From the NCBI GenBank assembly GCA_964458705.1, contig CAYWKD010000009.1, forward strand, positions 1 through 64,000: DNA of 64,000 nt. Direction: 5' to 3'. Below the pieces are notes generated by a model that saw only the letters and a list, made by a program, of their open reading frames with translations, made no database searches and was not told the origin of the DNA. Each line of letters opens with the position of its first letter. The stretch's first letter is position 1. Position numbers and translations under genes: made by a program. Below, in pieces: positions 62,284-64,000 of this stretch. The stretch is from JAAUTG01 sp964458705. Lineage in GTDB: Bacteria; Bacteroidota; Bacteroidia; Chitinophagales; Saprospiraceae.

Positions 62284-62793
62284 ATGAATTACTTTGAGTT
62301 CTATAATATTCCGATTTCGCTAAACGTGGATAAAGTCGCATTGAAAAAAAATTTTTATGCGAACAGCCGAAAATACCATCCCGATTTTTACGCTACTTCA
62401 TCAGCAGAAAAACAAGCTGAAATACTAGAATTATCCAGTCTAAATAATGAGGCTTACAAAACACTTTCTGATTTTGATAAGCGAGTCAAATACGTGCTAG
62501 AATTAAAGAATATTTTAGCAGAAGAGGGGAAAAACACCATCCCTCAAGAATTTTTAATGGATATGATGGAAATCAATGAAGCATTGATGGAACTGGAGTT
62601 TGACTTCGATCAAGACAGTTATAAAAATATACAGCAACAGCTAGAGCAGAAAGAAACCGAGCTATATCGAACCATTGAACCAGTCGTCCATAATTTTCAA
62701 GAAGACCAACTAGAGCTAGTAAGAGCATACTATTTAAAGAAAAAATATTTATTGCGGATTAGAGAAAATATTGCTAAATTTACCGTTCTTTAG
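62284..62793 (+). CDS. hscB: Fe-S cluster assembly co-chaperone HscB
   Basis: 169 residues. N-terminal J domain (about 1-75) with the HPD tripeptide at 32-34 in KYHPDFY, then the HscB C-terminal three-helix bundle (about 85-165; IPQEFLMDMMEINEALMEL). It delivers the IscU scaffold to the Hsp70 HscA and stimulates its ATPase. Neither iscU nor hscA is in the window, so the isc genes are dispersed here. The J-domain lacks the N-terminal zinc-binding Cys motif of eukaryotic homologues. Confidence 0.92.
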   Translation: MNYFEFYNIPISLNVDKVALKKNFYANSRKYHPDFYATSSAEKQAEILELSSLNNEAYKTLSDFDKRVKYVLELKNILAEEGKNTIPQEFLMDMMEINEALMELEFDFDQDSYKNIQQQLEQKETELYRTIEPVVHNFQEDQLELVRAYYLKKKYLLRIRENIAKFTVL

Positions 62794-62816
62794 AAATAAA
62801 AAAGTATATCACTATT

Positions 62817-62900
62817 GCCGATGTGGCGGAATTGGTAGACGCGCTGGATTCAAAATCCAGTTCTGGCAACAGAGTGGGGGTTCGATTCCCCCCGTCGGTA
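62817..62900 (+). tRNA. tRNA-Leu (anticodon CAA)
   Basis: 84 bases. The 7-bp acceptor stem is GCCGATG with CGTCGGT (including G-U pairs) and discriminator A; the class II long variable arm is present. The D arm is TGGCGGAATTGGTAGACGC. The anticodon stem CTGGA/TCCAG holds loop TTCAAAA, giving anticodon CAA at the usual position. The T arm carries GTTCGATTC. CCA is not encoded. It is followed by a strong terminator. Confidence 0.97.
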
Positions 62901-62914
62901 CTTAGTAAAATTAG

Positions 62915-62945
62915 AAAGCCAAGTTAGCACGACTTGGCTTTTTTT
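62915..62945 (+). terminator. Terminator after tRNA-Leu
   Basis: Perfect 10-bp stem, 62915-62924 (AAAGCCAAGT) with 62932-62941, followed by a run of T through 62945. Standard rho-independent terminator for the tRNA transcript. Confidence 0.88.
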
Positions 62946-63098
62946 ATAACTTCTTCGAATCAACATTATATTTATTGGTGCAGCTGTATAAGATGTCCAT
63001 TTCTCAATAACAATAGAAAGATAAGATCACTTTAGTTTTTCAAACGACTTGTTAAAGGGCTAACATCTTTCTTAAATGTAAAAACAAACGAATAATTT

Positions 63099-63106
63099 TA
63101 CCTTTG
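63099..63106 (+). promoter_or_regulatory. Candidate -7 element for purL
   Basis: TACCTTTG matches TAnnTTTG, 32 bases before the purL ATG at 63138. No strong -33 element. Confidence 0.5.
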
Positions 63107-63137
63107 TTGCTTAATTACAAGTACAAGTTGAAACTAT

Positions 63138-64000
63138 ATGCAACAGACAGAACCGACACCAACCGTTGAAACAGCAAAACAGCTAGGTCTAACGGAAACA
63201 GAATTCGAGCAAATAAAAAAAATAATGGGTAGAACGCCCAATTTCACAGAGTTGAGTATTTACGCTGTGATGTGGTCAGAGCACTGTTCTTACAAAAATT
63301 CTATCAAGTGGTTGAAAACACTACCAAGAGAAGGCAAGCAACTCTTAGTAGGTGCAGGAGAAGAAAACGCAGGATTGGTAGATATTGGTGATGGTATTGG
63401 ATGTGCTTTCAAAATAGAATCACACAACCACCCCTCAGCTATTGAACCTTATCAGGGGGCTGCTACAGGTGTTGGAGGGATTCATAGAGATATTTTTACA
63501 ATGGGTGCAAGACCTATTGCTGCCTTGAACTCACTGCGATTTGGCAATTTAGACCTAAAGCATACTCGCCACTTGGTAGATGGCGTAGTGAGAGGAATTG
63601 GTGATTACGGTAACTGCTTTGGTGTGCCAACCGTAGGTGGAGAAGCCTATTTCATGGATTGCTATAATCAAAATATCCTCGTCAACGCTATGTCAGTCGG
63701 CTTAGTCAAAGCAGGCGAAACCGTTTCCGCTATTGCGGACGGACCTGGGAATCCAGTTTTTATAGTAGGTTCTGCAACAGGTAAAGATGGTATTCATGGA
63801 GCAACTTTTGCTTCGGCGGATTTAACAGAGGATTCGGCAGACGATCTGCCAGCAGTGCAAGTAGGTGATCCTTTCCAAGAAAAACTCCTGCTAGAAGCAA
63901 CACTCGAAGCGGTCAAAACTGGAGCGATCGTTGGAATGCAAGACATGGGGGCAGCAGGTATTACTTGCTCCACTTCCGAAATGAGTGCCAAGAGTGGTAC
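63138..64000 (+). CDS. purL: Phosphoribosylformylglycinamidine synthase subunit PurL, N-terminal part (runs off the window)
   Basis: 287 complete codons are visible. The motifs of the small (Bacillus-type) PurL are present: MGRTPNFTELSIYAVMWSEHCSYK (N-terminal FGAR-AT region), KIESHNHPSAIEPYQGAATGVGG (ATP/Mg site), GDYGNCFGVPTVGGE and MQDMGAAGITC. The ATP-dependent subunit converts FGAR to FGAM in purine synthesis, with PurQ and PurS. The start at 63138 gives the expected N-terminus and lies 32 bases past a -7 element. The C-terminal part is outside the window. Confidence 0.96.
   Translation, partial: MQQTEPTPTVETAKQLGLTETEFEQIKKIMGRTPNFTELSIYAVMWSEHCSYKNSIKWLKTLPREGKQLLVGAGEENAGLVDIGDGIGCAFKIESHNHPSAIEPYQGAATGVGGIHRDIFTMGARPIAALNSLRFGNLDLKHTRHLVDGVVRGIGDYGNCFGVPTVGGEAYFMDCYNQNILVNAMSVGLVKAGETVSAIADGPGNPVFIVGSATGKDGIHGATFASADLTEDSADDLPAVQVGDPFQEKLLLEATLEAVKTGAIVGMQDMGAAGITCSTSEMSAKSG

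Noticed and set aside
62817..62900. tRNA-Leu as an attachment site for an integrated element
   Set aside because: No integrase gene and no second copy of the tRNA 3' end in the window; flanking genes hscB and purL are housekeeping.
1..64000. CRISPR arrays, riboswitches and complete insertion sequences
   Set aside because: No regularly spaced direct repeats, no recognisable riboswitch cores and no transposase or integrase genes were found on reading both strands.

Overview
The window is a chromosomal stretch of a Bacteroidota bacterium. The signs are SusC/SusD outer-membrane pairs, promoters of the Bacteroidota type (TTG-N19-TAnnTTTG), a type IX secretion (T9SS) C-terminal sorting domain, and families largely confined to that phylum (DUF4175, DUF4252, DUF6607). 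The overall style (AT-rich, ankyrin, BNR and TPR proteins, long secreted coiled coils) fits Saprospiria or Cytophagia, but the sequence alone does not fix a genus. Most genes face each other in short operons, and I see no phage, plasmid, intact insertion sequence or CRISPR array.

Region by region. 1-6.9 kb (minus strand): the start of one SusC-type receptor, a DUF3179 lipoprotein, then a complete susC-susD operon whose receptor N-terminus is a close paralogue of the first. 7-16.9 kb: a secreted serine hydrolase fused to a 3-keto-disaccharide-hydrolase-like (DUF1080) domain, glycerol kinase, a DUF547 protein, a TIGR04283-type glycosyltransferase, an HtrA-like protease, a PhnZ-like HD oxygenase, a membrane-anchored CotH-type protein and a DUF937-like protein. 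16.9-26 kb: a giant DUF4175 coiled-coil membrane protein, chorismate synthase, UvrC, and a PorE-like TPR/propeller/SPOR protein. 26.2-33.7 kb: a TIR-TPR-short-chain-dehydrogenase fusion, a thioredoxin-fold lipoprotein, and a secreted 11-Asp-box propeller protein. 34-41.3 kb: deoC, then SPOR protein-rodA-lipoprotein, an outer-membrane barrel, and a 987-residue secreted coiled coil built from 40-residue repeats.

41.4-44.2 kb is a minus-strand regulatory cassette: ECF sigma factor, probable anti-sigma factor and three DUF4252 proteins. 44.3-54.9 kb looks like an iron or haem acquisition region: DUF6607 protein plus a TonB receptor carrying a C-terminal propeller on one strand; ankyrin protein, DUF2271 protein (with a motif resembling the FMN-threonine flavinylation site) and a PepSY-flavodoxin-reductase protein on the other; then an HmuY-like T9SS cargo protein. 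55-64 kb is housekeeping: MFS transporter, DUF2520 protein, GH3-type ligase, a haem-binding DUF3365 protein, RseP protease, HscB, tRNA-Leu(CAA) and the start of purL.

The most unusual items are the TIR-TPR-SDR fusion with an Asp where NAD-cleaving TIR domains have Glu, the TonB receptor-propeller fusion whose topology puts the propeller in the periplasm, the phase-preserving 40-residue repeat protein, and the possible flavinylated DUF2271 electron-transfer module.
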